From Pseudolabrys sp. (GTDB taxonomy: Bacteria > Pseudomonadota > Alphaproteobacteria > Rhizobiales > Xanthobacteraceae), in the NCBI GenBank assembly GCA_022841665.1, contig JALHRB010000027.1, forward strand, positions 1 through 47,625: DNA of 47,625 bases, given 5' to 3'. Within the stretch, counting starts at the first letter, position 1, and the number at the start of each line of letters is the position of its first letter. Made by a program: the position numbers and the translations under genes. Positions 1 through 8,879 of the stretch are shown here, in pieces. A model generated the notes under the pieces. It did not search any database. It was not told the DNA's origin and saw only the letters and a program-made list of their open reading frames with translations.

Positions 1-606
1 GCGTTGCAGGAACTGCGGCGTATGCTGGCCGGGCTCGCGGTCGTCGCGCGGCCCGCGGGCTTCGCGCGCGGCGCGCTCGGCCGGGTCGCGGCCGATCTTG
101 CCCTGCAGCGTGACGATGTCGACGAAGATGTCGGCCTGCCGGCGCAGTTCGTCCGCCACCATCGGCGGCTGCGTCGAGATGGTCGAGATCACGGTCACGC
201 GCACGCCCTTGCGCTGCACGGCCTCCACCAGCGAGCGGAAATCGCCGTCGCCGGAGAACAGCACCATGTGGTCGATGGTGCCGGCGATCTCCATGGCATC
301 GACGGCGAGTTCGATGTCCATGTTGCCTTTCACCTTGCGCCGCCCGGTCTGGTCGACGAATTCCTTGGTCGCCTTGGTGACGACCGAGTAGCCGTTGTAG
401 TCGAGCCAGTCGATCAGCGGGCGGATGGAGGAATACTCCTGATCCTCGATCACCGCGGTGTAATAGAACGCGCGCAGCAGATAGCCGCGCGACTGGAATT
501 CCCGCAGCAGCTTCTTGTAGTCGATGTCGAAGCCGAGCGATTTGGCGGTGGCGTAAAGATTGGCACCATCAATGAACAATGCGATTTTTTCGCCGGGAAC
601 AGTCAT
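1..606 (-). CDS. LabA-like NYN-domain protein (C-terminus outside window)
   Basis: The minus strand is open from ATG at 606 to the window edge (202 codons, no stop reached), so the C-terminus is missing. NYN domains belong to the PIN-like nuclease superfamily and usually act on RNA. Visible motifs are a DGAN near residue 14 in the first beta strand, the stretch KGNMDIELAVDAM around residues 88-100, and SGDGDFRSLV around 112-121; these supply the acidic residues of the PIN/NYN metal site. The visible tail turns Arg/Glu/Ala-rich and looks disordered. It is transcribed divergently from rpoZ, with 317 bases between the starts. In related alphaproteobacteria a LabA-like gene also lies next to rpoZ (established synteny from memory). 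The RNA target cannot be inferred. Confidence 0.85.
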   Translation of the reverse strand, partial: MTVPGEKIALFIDGANLYATAKSLGFDIDYKKLLREFQSRGYLLRAFYYTAVIEDQEYSSIRPLIDWLDYNGYSVVTKATKEFVDQTGRRKVKGNMDIELAVDAMEIAGTIDHMVLFSGDGDFRSLVEAVQRKGVRVTVISTISTQPPMVADELRRQADIFVDIVTLQGKIGRDPAERAAREARGPRDDREPGQHTPQFLQR

Positions 607-847
607 GTTGTCGTCTCTCACAATGCTTGAAAACCACGCATTCATTTTCGAGCCCGCGAACGCCCGCTAGTGGCGCGGAACGCGCGCGCGGCAGGATCGG
701 CATTCAGATCGTTGAGGGCGCGCTCGATCAATTCAGCGCCCACCCGCGCATCCGAGCCCTTGGCCATGCAATGGCGCGTTAGGCCGGCCTGGATGCGACT
801 GGCAGTTCCGGTAACAGACGCCCGCGGCTAAACCAAGACAAAAATAC

Positions 848-876
848 TTGAAATTTCTTGCCATAAGGGATAGCTA
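848..876 (+). promoter_or_regulatory. Candidate rpoZ promoter
   Basis: TTGAAA at 848-853 and TAGCTA at 871-876 are separated by exactly 17 bases, a sigma70-type arrangement. It would give a leader of about 40 bases before the rpoZ ATG at 924, which has the Shine-Dalgarno sequence AAAGGAG at 907-913. The rest of the 607-923 interval shows no credible gene or RNA. Assignment is by pattern only. Confidence 0.5.
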
Positions 877-923
877 GCGGCTGTTTTCAGGACATCGTTC
901 CACCTTAAAGGAGTGACGAGCCT

Positions 924-1319
924 ATGGCCCGTGTCACCGTAGAAGATTGCATCGACAAGGTTGAAAACCGCTTCGATCTCGTTCTTTTGGCGAGCCACCG
1001 GGCGCGCATGATCTCGTCGGGGTCGCAGATTACCGTCGAGCGCGACAACGACAAAAACCCGGTTGTGGCGCTGCGCGAGATCGCGGAAACCACCGTTTCG
1101 CCGGGCGATCTGAAGGAAGACCTGATCCACTCCCTGCAGAAATACGTCGAGGTGGACGAGCCCGAACCCGAGGTGCCGCTGATCGGGGCGGGTGCCGGCG
1201 CCGGGATCGACTCCGACGACACCGAAGTCACCGCCGATCGCATGACCGAGGAAGAGCTGCTCAAGGGCCTGGAAGGCCTGGCGCCCCCCGAGGAGGTGCC
1301 GGAGGAAGAGGGCGAATAA
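924..1319 (+). CDS. rpoZ: DNA-directed RNA polymerase omega subunit
   Basis: A 131-residue protein beginning [20 protein letters not shown], the usual omega start, with the RPB6-like fold over about residues 1-70 (helical segments around the RARMISSG and NPVVALREI motifs). Omega binds beta' and helps RNA polymerase assembly; in many bacteria it is also part of the ppGpp binding site. It is longer than the 91-residue E. coli protein because of an acidic Glu/Pro-rich tail (about residues 85-131), which is typical of alphaproteobacteria. The start is fixed by AAAGGAG 10 bases upstream. The next gene on the strand is rsh, so the alarmone synthetase and one of its polymerase targets are neighbours. 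Confidence 0.97.
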   Translation: MARVTVEDCIDKVENRFDLVLLASHRARMISSGSQITVERDNDKNPVVALREIAETTVSPGDLKEDLIHSLQKYVEVDEPEPEVPLIGAGAGAGIDSDDTEVTADRMTEEELLKGLEGLAPPEEVPEEEGE

Positions 1320-1346
1320 TCGCCGCTTCAGCGTCAATTATCCATA

Positions 1347-1381
1347 ACGGCCCGGCTCAAAAGCCGGGCCGTCGCCGTTTT
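1347..1381 (+). terminator. Rho-independent terminator after rpoZ
   Basis: A perfect 11-bp stem (ACGGCCCGGCT at 1347-1357 with AGCCGGGCCGT at 1362-1372) around a CAAA loop, followed by a short run ending GTTTT. It lies 27 bases after the rpoZ stop, so rsh probably has its own promoter. Confidence 0.7.
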
Positions 1382-1490
1382 GGCAACCACGTCGCCACAG
1401 CCTTGTGACCAGCCGGAATCGGCATGATATTCTGCATAGATCGGCCGTAAACCGGCCCTAGCGTCGTCCAATCAAAGGTTTCAGGCCTCG

Positions 1491-3827
1491 ATGAGCCGCC
1501 CGCGTACCGACCTGCCGCGCATGCAGAAGCAGTCGCCCACCCGGGCGCCGCTCGCGGCGGTCGTGGCCGCCCAGCAAACCCTTGAAAAGCAGGCGCAATC
1601 GCGCAAGCCGCAGATGATGCGGCAATACGACCTGATCGAGCGGGTGCGCGCCTACAATCCGAACACCAACGAGGCCCTGCTCAACCGCGCCTATGTCTAC
1701 GCCATGAAGGCGCATGGCGATCAGCGCCGCGCCTCCGGCGACCCCTATTTCTCCCACCCGATCGAGGTGGCGGCGATTCTCACCGACCTCAAGCTCGACG
1801 ACGCCACCATCGCCGCCGCACTGCTGCACGACACCATCGAGGACACCGCCGCCACGCGCGCGGAGATCGACACGCTGTTCGGGCCCGACATCGGCCGGCT
1901 GGTCGAAGGCCTGACCAAGCTGAAAAAGCTCGACCTCGTCACCAAGGAAGCCAAGCAGGCCGAGAACCTGCGCAAGCTGCTGCTCGCGATCGCCGACGAC
2001 GTGCGCGTCCTCCTGGTCAAGCTCGCCGATCGGCTGCACAACATGCGCACGCTGCATTACATGCCGGAAGCCTCGCGCCGCCGCGCCGCCGAGGAGACGC
2101 TCGAAATCTATGCGCCGCTCGCCGGCCGCATGGGCATGCATGAGATGCGCGAGGAGCTGGACGACCTGGCCTTCCGCGAACTCTATCCGGAAGCCTATGA
2201 GGTCGTCAGCGCGCGGCTCAATGCGCTTGAGGAGCGCAGCCGGCTCTTGATCTCCGAAATCGAGCAGCAGCTCACCCGGAAGCTAGCCGACCGCGGCATC
2301 GACGCGCTGGTCAAAGGCCGGCGCAAGCGCGCCTATTCGATCTGGCGCAAGATGGAGCGCAAGTCGATCGGCTTCGAGCAGCTCTCGGACATCGTCGGCT
2401 TCCGCGTGATCGTGAAGACTTTGGCCGACTGCTACCAGGCGCTCGGCATCGTGCACACCACCTGGCCGATGGTGCCGGGCCGCTATAAGGACTACGTCTC
2501 GACCCCGAAGGCCAACGACTACCGCTCGATCCACACCACCGTGATCGGCCCCGGCAAGCAGCGCGTCGAGCTGCAGATTCGCACTGTCGACATGCATGAA
2601 ATCGCCGAATACGGCATTGCCGCGCATGCGCTCTACAAAGACGGCGCCGGCTCGCCCACCGAGTTGTTGTCGCGCGAGTCGACCGCCTATGCCTGGCTGC
2701 GGCGCACCATCGAGTTGCTGGCGGAAGGCTCCAACCCGGAAGAGTTCCTCGAACACACCAAGCTCGAACTGTTCCACGACCAGGTGTTCTGCTTCACGCC
2801 CAAGGGCAAGCTGATCGCGCTGCCGCGCAAGGCGACGCCGATCGACTTCGCCTATGCGGTGCACACCGACATCGGCAACTGGGCGGTCGGCTGCAAGATC
2901 AACGGCAAGGTCGCGCCGCTCACCTCCGAGCTCGTCAACGGCGACGAAGTCGAGATCGTCATCTCGAAGGCGCAGGCCGCGCCGCCGGCGGCCTGGGAGT
3001 CGCTGGTTGTCACCGGCAAGGCGCGCGCCTCGATCCGCCGCGCCACCCGTGTCGCCGTGCGCGCGCAATATACCGGACTCGGCCGCCGCATCGTCGAGCG
3101 CCTGTTCCAGCGCGCCAAGATCGCCTATTCGGACGAGAAACTCACCGGCGCGCTGCCGCGGCTGGCGCGCTCCTCGATCGAGGAAGTGATGGCGGCGGTC
3201 GGGCGGGGCGAGCTCAAGGCCTCCGACGTCGCGCGCGCAATGTATCCCGACTACAAGGAGGAGCGCGCCGCCGCGATCGCCGCGCGCCCGAAGAAGGCCG
3301 AGACCGGCTGGTTCGGCCTCAAGAAACTCACCTCGGTGAAGTTCAAGGTGCCGGACAGCGATACCGGCGCCGCCATCCCCATCCGCGGGATCAATAGCGA
3401 CCTGCCCATCCGCTTTGCGCCGAACGGCGGCGCCGTGCCGGGCGACCGCATCGTCGGCATCGTGGCGCCGGGTGAGGGCATTACCATCTACCCGATCCAG
3501 TCGCCGGCCTTGAGCGAGTTCGAAGATCACCCCGAGCGCTGGCTGGACGTGCGCTGGGACGAGGACGAAGACAAGGGCCCGCCGCGGCGCTTTCCGGTGC
3601 GCATCTCGGTGCAGTCGGTAAACGAGCCCGGTTCGCTCGCGCAGATCGCTCAGGTAATCGCCGAGCACGACGGCAATATCGACAACATCCACATGGCGCG
3701 CCGCGCGCCCGATTTCACCGACGTCACCATCGATCTCGAGGTTTACGACCTCAAACATCTCACCGCCATTCTGGCGCAGTTGCGCGCCAAGCCGATGGTG
3801 GCCAAGGCCGAGCGCGTGAACGGGTAA
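1491..3827 (+). CDS. rsh: Bifunctional (p)ppGpp synthetase/hydrolase
   Basis: A long RelA/SpoT homologue (778 residues). The hydrolase HD domain covers about residues 55-200, with the HD pair in LLHDTIEDT near 113-114 and a second metal site in LADRLHNM near 180; both are intact, so hydrolysis is expected. The synthetase domain follows (about 270-380), with the conserved RYKDYVSTPKANDYRSIHTT region at 331-350. A TGS domain (about 430-490) and a C-terminal ACT domain (about 700-775) complete the order. Alphaproteobacteria usually carry one such enzyme for both making and removing (p)ppGpp. The start at 1491 has only a weak AGG upstream. An in-frame ATG-ATG at 1614, beginning MMRQYDLIERV, matches the usual start of rhizobial Rsh proteins and is a real alternative; it would shorten the protein by 41 residues. 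Confidence 0.95.
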   Translation: MSRPRTDLPRMQKQSPTRAPLAAVVAAQQTLEKQAQSRKPQMMRQYDLIERVRAYNPNTNEALLNRAYVYAMKAHGDQRRASGDPYFSHPIEVAAILTDLKLDDATIAAALLHDTIEDTAATRAEIDTLFGPDIGRLVEGLTKLKKLDLVTKEAKQAENLRKLLLAIADDVRVLLVKLADRLHNMRTLHYMPEASRRRAAEETLEIYAPLAGRMGMHEMREELDDLAFRELYPEAYEVVSARLNALEERSRLLISEIEQQLTRKLADRGIDALVKGRRKRAYSIWRKMERKSIGFEQLSDIVGFRVIVKTLADCYQALGIVHTTWPMVPGRYKDYVSTPKANDYRSIHTTVIGPGKQRVELQIRTVDMHEIAEYGIAAHALYKDGAGSPTELLSRESTAYAWLRRTIELLAEGSNPEEFLEHTKLELFHDQVFCFTPKGKLIALPRKATPIDFAYAVHTDIGNWAVGCKINGKVAPLTSELVNGDEVEIVISKAQAAPPAAWESLVVTGKARASIRRATRVAVRAQYTGLGRRIVERLFQRAKIAYSDEKLTGALPRLARSSIEEVMAAVGRGELKASDVARAMYPDYKEERAAAIAARPKKAETGWFGLKKLTSVKFKVPDSDTGAAIPIRGINSDLPIRFAPNGGAVPGDRIVGIVAPGEGITIYPIQSPALSEFEDHPERWLDVRWDEDEDKGPPRRFPVRISVQSVNEPGSLAQIAQVIAEHDGNIDNIHMARRAPDFTDVTIDLEVYDLKHLTAILAQLRAKPMVAKAERVNG

Positions 3828-3896
3828 ATGATTGTTTCGTCGTGCTTCGGGCATGACGCCGAAAGTGATTAGCAGGTCTTTTAGCAGGTCTTGCCG

Positions 3897-4655
3897 ATGT
3901 CGCCCCACCGTCTCCGCCTCGGCGTCAACGTCGACCACGTCGCCACCATCCGCAATGCGCGCGGCGGCCGCCATCCCGATCCGGTGCGCGCGGCCAAGCT
4001 CGCCATCGTTGCGGGCGCCGACGGCATCACCGCGCATCTGCGCGAGGACCGCCGCCACATCCGCGACGACGACATCGCGCGCCTGAAAGCCGAGATCGAC
4101 AAGCCGCTCAATTTCGAGATGGCGGCCACCGACGAGATGGTGCGCATCGCGCTTGAGACCAAGCCGCACGCGGTCTGCCTCGTGCCCGAGAAGCGCACCG
4201 AGCGCACCACCGAGGGCGGGCTCGACGCCGTGCGCCAGCACGCCCAGCTTGCCCCCGTCGTGCATACGCTCAAGCATGCCGGCATTCGCGTCTCGCTGTT
4301 CATCGGCGCGCAGCCTAAGCAGATCGAGGCCGCGGCCGAACTCGGCGCGCCGGTGGTCGAGCTGCACACCGGCTCCTGGTGCGATGCGCTCACCGAAGGG
4401 CGCGAGGCCGAGGCGAAAGCCGAGTGGGAGCTGATCCGCGCCGGCGCCGAGATGGCCGCGGGCTTTGGCCTCGAAGTGCACGCCGGCCATGGGCTCGACT
4501 ACGCCACCGCCGAGACCATCGCCGCGCTGCCGCAGGTGGTCGAACTCAACATCGGCCACTTCCTCGTCGGCGAGTCGGTGTTCGAAGGTCTGGCCGAAAC
4601 GGTCAAGTTCATGCGCGCCGCCATGGAGCGCGGGCGCAAGAAGGCGCGCGCATGA
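3897..4655 (+). CDS. pdxJ: Pyridoxine 5'-phosphate synthase
   Basis: PdxJ condenses 3-amino-2-oxopropyl phosphate with deoxyxylulose 5-phosphate to make pyridoxine 5'-phosphate, the last ring-forming step of vitamin B6 synthesis. The TIM-barrel protein (252 residues) shows the family hallmarks: [14 protein letters not shown] near the N-terminus, NFEMAAT with the catalytic Glu, a PEK...TEGGLD loop, HAGHGLDY, and [12 protein letters not shown] near the end. ATG at 3897 is chosen; a TTG two codons upstream (3891) is also open. A 10-bp direct repeat (AGCAGGTCTT at 3871-3880 and 3883-3892) lies just upstream and there is no strong ribosome site. Its stop overlaps the acpS start as ATGA. Confidence 0.96.
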   Translation: MSPHRLRLGVNVDHVATIRNARGGRHPDPVRAAKLAIVAGADGITAHLREDRRHIRDDDIARLKAEIDKPLNFEMAATDEMVRIALETKPHAVCLVPEKRTERTTEGGLDAVRQHAQLAPVVHTLKHAGIRVSLFIGAQPKQIEAAAELGAPVVELHTGSWCDALTEGREAEAKAEWELIRAGAEMAAGFGLEVHAGHGLDYATAETIAALPQVVELNIGHFLVGESVFEGLAETVKFMRAAMERGRKKARA

Positions 4656-5071
4656 TTATCGGGCTCGGTTCGGACATTTGCGATGCGCGCCGCCTCGGCA
4701 AGGTGCTCGAGCGCCACGGCGAGCGTTTCCTCAACCGCATCTTCACCGCGACCGAGCGCGCCAAGGCCGAGCGCCGCGCCAACCGGGTCGAGACCTATGC
4801 CAAACGCTTCGCCGCCAAGGAGGCCTGTGCCAAGGCGCTCGGCACCGGCTTTCGCCGCGGCGTGTTCTGGCGCGACATGGGGGTGGTCAACCTGCCGTCC
4901 GGGCGCCCGACCATGGCGCTCACCGGCGGGGCGCTCGCGCGCCTGAAAGCCATCACGCCGCCCGGCCACCAGGCGGTGATCGACGTCTCGCTGACCGACG
5001 AGGGCCCGACCGCGCAGGCTATCGTCATCATTTCCGCGGTCCCCGCTGGGGCGCCGGGGAACATGGCGTGA
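4652..5071 (+). CDS. acpS: Holo-[acyl-carrier-protein] synthase
   Basis: AcpS transfers phosphopantetheine from CoA to a serine of apo-ACP, activating fatty acid synthesis. The 139-residue protein has the two signature regions of the family: [12 protein letters not shown] at the N-terminus, carrying the Mg-binding Asp, and [14 protein letters not shown] around residues 53-66 with the catalytic Glu. The ATG overlaps the pdxJ stop (ATGA, 4652-4655), so the genes are translationally coupled. The pdxJ-acpS-lepB-rnc-era order is a known alphaproteobacterial block. A Pro/Ala-rich tail of about ten residues after the conserved domain has no assigned role. Confidence 0.96.
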   Translation: MIIGLGSDICDARRLGKVLERHGERFLNRIFTATERAKAERRANRVETYAKRFAAKEACAKALGTGFRRGVFWRDMGVVNLPSGRPTMALTGGALARLKAITPPGHQAVIDVSLTDEGPTAQAIVIISAVPAGAPGNMA

Positions 5072-5195
5072 AGTCAAGAATATCAATCTCTCCAGATAGT
5101 TATCCGGGGATTGCGGCCATTTTCATTGCGCAGTGGGGGCGCAGCCGCTACAAGGTCGCCGGGGCGCAAAGCCGCGTGGCGGGACGAAGAGGCCG

Positions 5196-5951
5196 ATGAG
5201 CGTGACATCCGGTACAAAACGGAAAGAAGGCGGCGTTGCCGAAACGATCCGCGTCATTTTCCACGCGCTGGTGATCGCGCTGGTCATCCGCACTTTCCTG
5301 TTCCAGCCGTTCAACATTCCGTCCGGCTCGATGAAGGCGACGCTGCTGGTCGGCGATTACCTCTTCGTGTCGAAATACTCCTACGGTTACAGCCAGTTCT
5401 CGCTGCCGCTGTCGCCGTCCTTGTTCTCCGGCCGCCTGCCGGGCGGCTTCACGCCCGAGCGCGGCGACGTGGTCGTCTTCCGCCTGCCGCGCGACACCTC
5501 GACCGATTACATCAAGCGCGTGGTCGGGTTGCCCGGCGACAAGATTCAGATAGTCGACGGCGTGCTCACCATCAACGGCACGGCGGTCAAGCGCGAGCGC
5601 GCCAGCGAATTCATCGAGCAGGAAGAGGGCACGCGCGAAGCGCCGGTGAAGCGCTGGAAGGAAACGCTGCCGAACGGCGTGAGCTACTACACGCTCGACC
5701 TCGTGGAGAACGGCTTTGCCGACAATACGCAGGTCTACACGGTGCCGGCCGATCATTACTTCATGATGGGCGACAACCGCGACAATTCCACCGACAGCCG
5801 CTTCAGCCAGGTCGGCACGGTGCCGTTCGAGAACATCGTCGGCAAGGCGCAGATCATCTTCTTCTCGGTCTATGAGGGCGAGCGCGCCTGGCAATTCTGG
5901 CGCTGGCCGGTGTCGGTACGCTGGGACAGGCTGCTCACGATCGTGCGATGA
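5196..5951 (+). CDS. lepB: Signal peptidase I
   Basis: A type I signal peptidase (251 residues) that cleaves signal peptides from exported proteins on the outer face of the inner membrane. One N-terminal membrane segment (about residues 18-36) precedes the catalytic loop: Ser45 in NIPSGSM and the general-base Lys107 in DYIKRVVGLPGDK form the Ser/Lys dyad. The later MMGDNRDNSTDSR motif around residues 190-202 is also diagnostic. The start at 5196 is supported by GAAGAGG five bases upstream; an in-frame GTG-type extension back to about 5133 lacks a ribosome site and the extra residues do not resemble the family. Its stop overlaps rnc as ATGA. Confidence 0.96.
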   Translation: MSVTSGTKRKEGGVAETIRVIFHALVIALVIRTFLFQPFNIPSGSMKATLLVGDYLFVSKYSYGYSQFSLPLSPSLFSGRLPGGFTPERGDVVVFRLPRDTSTDYIKRVVGLPGDKIQIVDGVLTINGTAVKRERASEFIEQEEGTREAPVKRWKETLPNGVSYYTLDLVENGFADNTQVYTVPADHYFMMGDNRDNSTDSRFSQVGTVPFENIVGKAQIIFFSVYEGERAWQFWRWPVSVRWDRLLTIVR

Positions 5952-6661
5952 GCCGGAAGCCCAAGGACAGGGCGGCGCTTGAGGAGCGGATCGGCTATAA
6001 ATTCGCCGACAAGCCTCTGCTCGAACGCGCGCTCACGCATATTTCCGCGCTGGCCGGCGGCGCCACCCGCGCCAACAGCTATCAGCGTCTCGAATTCCTC
6101 GGCGACCACGTGCTGGGCCTCGTGATCTCCGACATGCTCTTCCACGCCTTTCCCAAGGCGAACGAGGGCGAACTGTCGCGCCGGCTCGCCGACCTGGTGC
6201 GCAAGGAGACCTGTGCGGAGGTTGCACGCGCCATGGATCTCGGCCCCGCGCTCAAGCTCGGCAATTCGGAATCGCACGCGGGCGGGCGGCTGCGCGCCAC
6301 CATCCTGGCGGATGCCTGCGAGGCGCTGGTCGGCGCAGTGTTCATCGACGGCGGCTACGCCGCCGCGGAAGCTTTGGTCGAGAAATTCTGGAAGGAGCGC
6401 ATGCTCAAGCCGCTGCGCCCGCTGCGCGACCCCAAGACGATCCTGCAGGAATGGGCGCAGGGGCGCGGCCTGCCGGCGCCGGCCTACAAGGAACTGGCGC
6501 GCACCGGCCCGCATCACGATCCGGAATTCCGCGTGGCGGTAACGCTGCCCGACCGGCCGCAGGCGGAGGGCCTCGGCTCCTCCAAGCGCGCCGCCGAGCA
6601 GGCCGCCGCCGCCGCGCTGCTCACCCGCATCGGCATCGCGGTGGACAAGCTCGATGGCTGA
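5948..6661 (+). CDS. rnc: Ribonuclease III
   Basis: Endonuclease for double-stranded RNA that processes rRNA precursors and regulatory RNAs. The 237-residue protein has the signature RLEFLGDHVLGL (residues 47-58, with catalytic Glu49 and Asp53), a second acidic pair in ADACEALVGA (Asp122, Glu125), and a C-terminal double-stranded RNA-binding domain (about 160-232) ending in the GSSKRAAEQAAAAALL helix. The start overlaps the lepB stop and the end overlaps era by 8 bases, consistent with one polycistronic message. Confidence 0.97.
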   Translation: MSRKPKDRAALEERIGYKFADKPLLERALTHISALAGGATRANSYQRLEFLGDHVLGLVISDMLFHAFPKANEGELSRRLADLVRKETCAEVARAMDLGPALKLGNSESHAGGRLRATILADACEALVGAVFIDGGYAAAEALVEKFWKERMLKPLRPLRDPKTILQEWAQGRGLPAPAYKELARTGPHHDPEFRVAVTLPDRPQAEGLGSSKRAAEQAAAAALLTRIGIAVDKLDG

Positions 6662-7574
6662 ACCCCTGGCTTCGCCGGAAGGCGCGCGCTGCGGCTTCGT
6701 CGCGCTGATCGGCGCGCCCAATGCCGGCAAGTCGACGCTGCTCAACGCGCTGGTCGGCTCCAAGGTCACCATCGTCTCGCACAAGGTGCAGACCACGCGC
6801 GCGCTCATCCGCGGCATCGCGGTGGAGGGCGCCGCGCAGATGATCTTCGTCGACACGCCCGGCATCTTCACGCCCAAGCGCCGCCTCGACCGCGCCATGG
6901 TGACGACCGCCTGGAGCGGCGCCCATGAAGCCGATTTGGTCGGCATGCTGATCGACGCCCGCAAAGGGCTGGACGAGGAGGCGGAAGCGATTCTCGCCCG
7001 CGTCGATGAGATCAAGGGCCCGAAGGTGCTGATCCTCAACAAGATCGACCTCATGGCCAAGGACGCGCTGCTGGCGCTGGCGCAGGCCGCCAACGGCAAG
7101 GCGCGCTTTGCCGCCACTTTCATGATCTCGGCGTTGAAAAGCGACGGCGTTCCCGATCTAAAAAAATGGCTCGGCGAGCATCTGCCGCCGGGTCCCTGGC
7201 TCTATCCGCCCGACCAGATGTCGGACGCGCCGCTGCGCCAGCTTGCCGCCGAGATCACGCGCGAAAAGCTGTTCGAGCGGCTGCACCAGGAATTGCCCTA
7301 CCACTCGACGGTCGAGACCGACATCTGGAAGGAATTGCGCCACGGCGACGTGCGCATCGAGCAGACGATCTTTGTCGAGCGCGAAAGCCAGCGCAAGATC
7401 GTGCTCGGAAAGGGCGGCGCCACCATCAAGGCGATCGGCGAGGCGGCGCGCCGCGAGATCGCCGACATCGTGGAGGCCAAGGTGCACCTGTTCCTGTTCG
7501 TCAAGGTGCGCGAGGGCTGGGGCGACGATCCGGAGCGCTACCGCGCCATGGGCCTGGAGTTTCCGAAGGAGTGA
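6654..7574 (+). CDS. era: GTPase Era
   Basis: Era is an essential GTPase that binds the 3' end of 16S rRNA during 30S maturation. The 306-residue protein shows the P-loop GAPNAGKST (residues 20-28), a TTR switch I, DTPG for G3, NKID for G4, and a C-terminal KH RNA-binding domain with the [13 protein letters not shown] loop at roughly 245-260. It starts inside the last codons of rnc. Downstream, a 126-base palindromic repeat separates it from recO, which in relatives follows closely. Confidence 0.97.
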   Translation: MAEPLASPEGARCGFVALIGAPNAGKSTLLNALVGSKVTIVSHKVQTTRALIRGIAVEGAAQMIFVDTPGIFTPKRRLDRAMVTTAWSGAHEADLVGMLIDARKGLDEEAEAILARVDEIKGPKVLILNKIDLMAKDALLALAQAANGKARFAATFMISALKSDGVPDLKKWLGEHLPPGPWLYPPDQMSDAPLRQLAAEITREKLFERLHQELPYHSTVETDIWKELRHGDVRIEQTIFVERESQRKIVLGKGGATIKAIGEAARREIADIVEAKVHLFLFVKVREGWGDDPERYRAMGLEFPKE

Positions 7575-7577
7575 AGT

Positions 7578-7703
7578 TGTCGTTCCGGGGCGCGCCGTTA
7601 GGCGCGAGCCCGGAACCCATACGCCGCAGCCGTCGTGCTTTTCTCCGATTCAGGGAGTATGGATTCCGGGTTCGCTCGCTATCGCTCGCGTCCCGGAACG
7701 ACA
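7578..7703. repeat. Dispersed palindromic repeat, family A, copy 1
   Basis: A 126-base element with perfect 12-bp inverted ends (TGTCGTTCCGGG at 7578-7589, CCCGGAACGACA at 7692-7703). The interior shares CCATACGCCGCAGC and TATGGATTCCGGG with the copy at 45990-46111. It fills nearly all the space between era and recO and encodes nothing recognisable. Such elements are common in Bradyrhizobium-like genomes. It ends only 8 bases before the recO start, so it may supply or alter the recO leader. Confidence 0.85.
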
Positions 7704-7711
7704 GATTAGAA

Positions 7712-8446
7712 ATGCAATGGACCGATGAAGGCATCGTGCTCGGCGTCAGGCGGCACGGGGAGGCCAGCGGCATCCTCGAACTGATGACACGCGCGCACGG
7801 CCGCCATCTCGGCATGGTGCGCGGCGCCTTCGGCTCGCGCATGAAGCCGATCCTGCAGACCGGCAACAGCGTGAGCGCAAGCTGGCGCGCGCGTCTCGAC
7901 GAGCATCTCGGCAATTTCACAGTGGAAGGCTTGCGCCTGCGCGCGGCCGGCTACTTCGGCGCGCCGCACGCGATCTACGGCGTGTCGCACCTGGCCGCGC
8001 TGATGCGGCTTTTGCCCGAGCGCGATCCGCATAAAAGCCTCTACGCGCAGTTCGAGGATCTGCTGGAACGGCTCGAGGATGCCGGTACGGCCGCGCCTTT
8101 GGTGGTGCGCTTCGAATTTCAGCTCCTGGCGGAGCTGGGCTTCGGCCTCGATCTGTCGGAATGCGCCGCCACCGGCGGGCGCGACGAGCTCGTCTATGTT
8201 TCGCCGAAGTCGGGCAGGGCGGTGTCGCGCGACGCCGGCGCCCCTTACGCCAACCGGATGCTCAAGCTGCCGGCCTTCCTGCGCGAGGCGCAAGTCCTGC
8301 CCGCCGGGACGGACCTGGCCGACGGTTTCGCGCTCACCGGCTTCTTCCTGTCGCGTTATGTGCTGGAACCGCGCGGCCTGCTGCTCGGCGACGAGCGCGC
8401 GCATTTCATTGCCGCGCTCGCCCGCGCGTTGCCGAACGTCGCCTAA
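7712..8446 (+). CDS. recO: DNA repair protein RecO
   Basis: RecO works with RecF and RecR to load RecA on SSB-coated single-stranded DNA. The 244-residue protein has the N-terminal OB fold typical of the family, opening [21 protein letters not shown], with the LVRGAFGS-like region near residue 30, followed by the helical C-terminal domain. A CxxxG pair ([11 protein letters not shown] around 150) sits where many RecO proteins have a zinc finger, but the full four-cysteine set is not present. The start at 7712 lies just after a palindromic repeat and has no clear Shine-Dalgarno sequence. Confidence 0.93.
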   Translation: MQWTDEGIVLGVRRHGEASGILELMTRAHGRHLGMVRGAFGSRMKPILQTGNSVSASWRARLDEHLGNFTVEGLRLRAAGYFGAPHAIYGVSHLAALMRLLPERDPHKSLYAQFEDLLERLEDAGTAAPLVVRFEFQLLAELGFGLDLSECAATGGRDELVYVSPKSGRAVSRDAGAPYANRMLKLPAFLREAQVLPAGTDLADGFALTGFFLSRYVLEPRGLLLGDERAHFIAALARALPNVA

Positions 8447-8453
8447 CAAACAA

Positions 8454-8478
8454 ACGGCCCGGCTTTGCGCCGAGCCGT
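8454..8478 (-). terminator. Hairpin terminator between recO and the small secreted gene
   Basis: A 10-bp stem with one mismatch (8454-8463 with 8469-8478) and a 5-base loop. Read on the minus strand it is followed by TTTGTTTGTT, a good U-rich tail, so it most likely ends the gene at 8502-8726; on the plus strand it could also stop recO transcripts. Confidence 0.6.
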
Positions 8479-8501
8479 TCGGTCGATCGAGTCGAAAGCG
8501 G

Positions 8502-8726
8502 TTACCAGCGGCGGCAGACGCGCTCGACGCGGCAGCGGCGACCGTACGGGCCGATGCGGCATACCCGTACGTTGCGGCAGCGCACCCGCGCCTGTTCGAC
8601 GAGCGAGGTCGAATCCGCGGCCGCGCTCAGCCCGGCAGCGCCAAGCACGCCGGCGGCCGAGGCGCCGGTCGTGGCGGCGAAGCCGAGCCCCAGCGCGAGC
8701 AGGGCCGACAGCAGGATCATTCGCAT
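8502..8726 (-). CDS. Small secreted Cys/Arg-rich protein (paralogue 1)
   Basis: A 74-residue protein of unknown function with a clear signal peptide (residues about 1-24, cleavage after ASA). The mature part is basic with four cysteines in the pattern VRCRNVRVC...RRCRVERVC and a central GPYG. The start is well supported by GGAGGAAA seven bases upstream of the ATG. The neighbouring gene at 8880-9161 has the same plan (signal peptide, D-T/S-S-L segment, Val-x-Cys-Arg, GPYG, Cys), so the two look like diverged tandem copies. It is loosely reminiscent of the short Gly/Cys/Arg/Pro-rich secreted proteins of Rhizobiales, but I cannot assign a family. Confidence 0.75.
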   Translation of the reverse strand: MRMILLSALLALGLGFAATTGASAAGVLGAAGLSAAADSTSLVEQARVRCRNVRVCRIGPYGRRCRVERVCRRW

Positions 8727-8879
8727 AAGTGTTTCCTCCGGTTGGTCGTTAGCGCCTCCAGAATCGGGCTTGATCCTGCTGCGGCAACGATCGAATCGCC
8801 GTGCTTTCAGCCTACGGCCGGCTCCACGGCGGGAACCGGCCGCAATTCATCGCAGAACTGCGCTGCCGAACGTCAGGCC

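Noticed and set aside
579-782. Small plus-strand frame between the NYN gene and rpoZ
   Set aside because: Overlaps the start of the NYN gene, has no ribosome site and no coding character.
3871-3892. Tandem AGCAGGTCTT repeat before pdxJ considered as an operator
   Set aside because: Only two direct copies with no symmetry and no similar site elsewhere in the window; likely chance or a small duplication.
2283-4559. Open frame of 758 codons on the minus strand opposite rsh and pdxJ
   Set aside because: It runs antisense to two well-identified genes; its His/Arg/Gly/Asp-rich composition is the usual shadow of GC-rich coding DNA.
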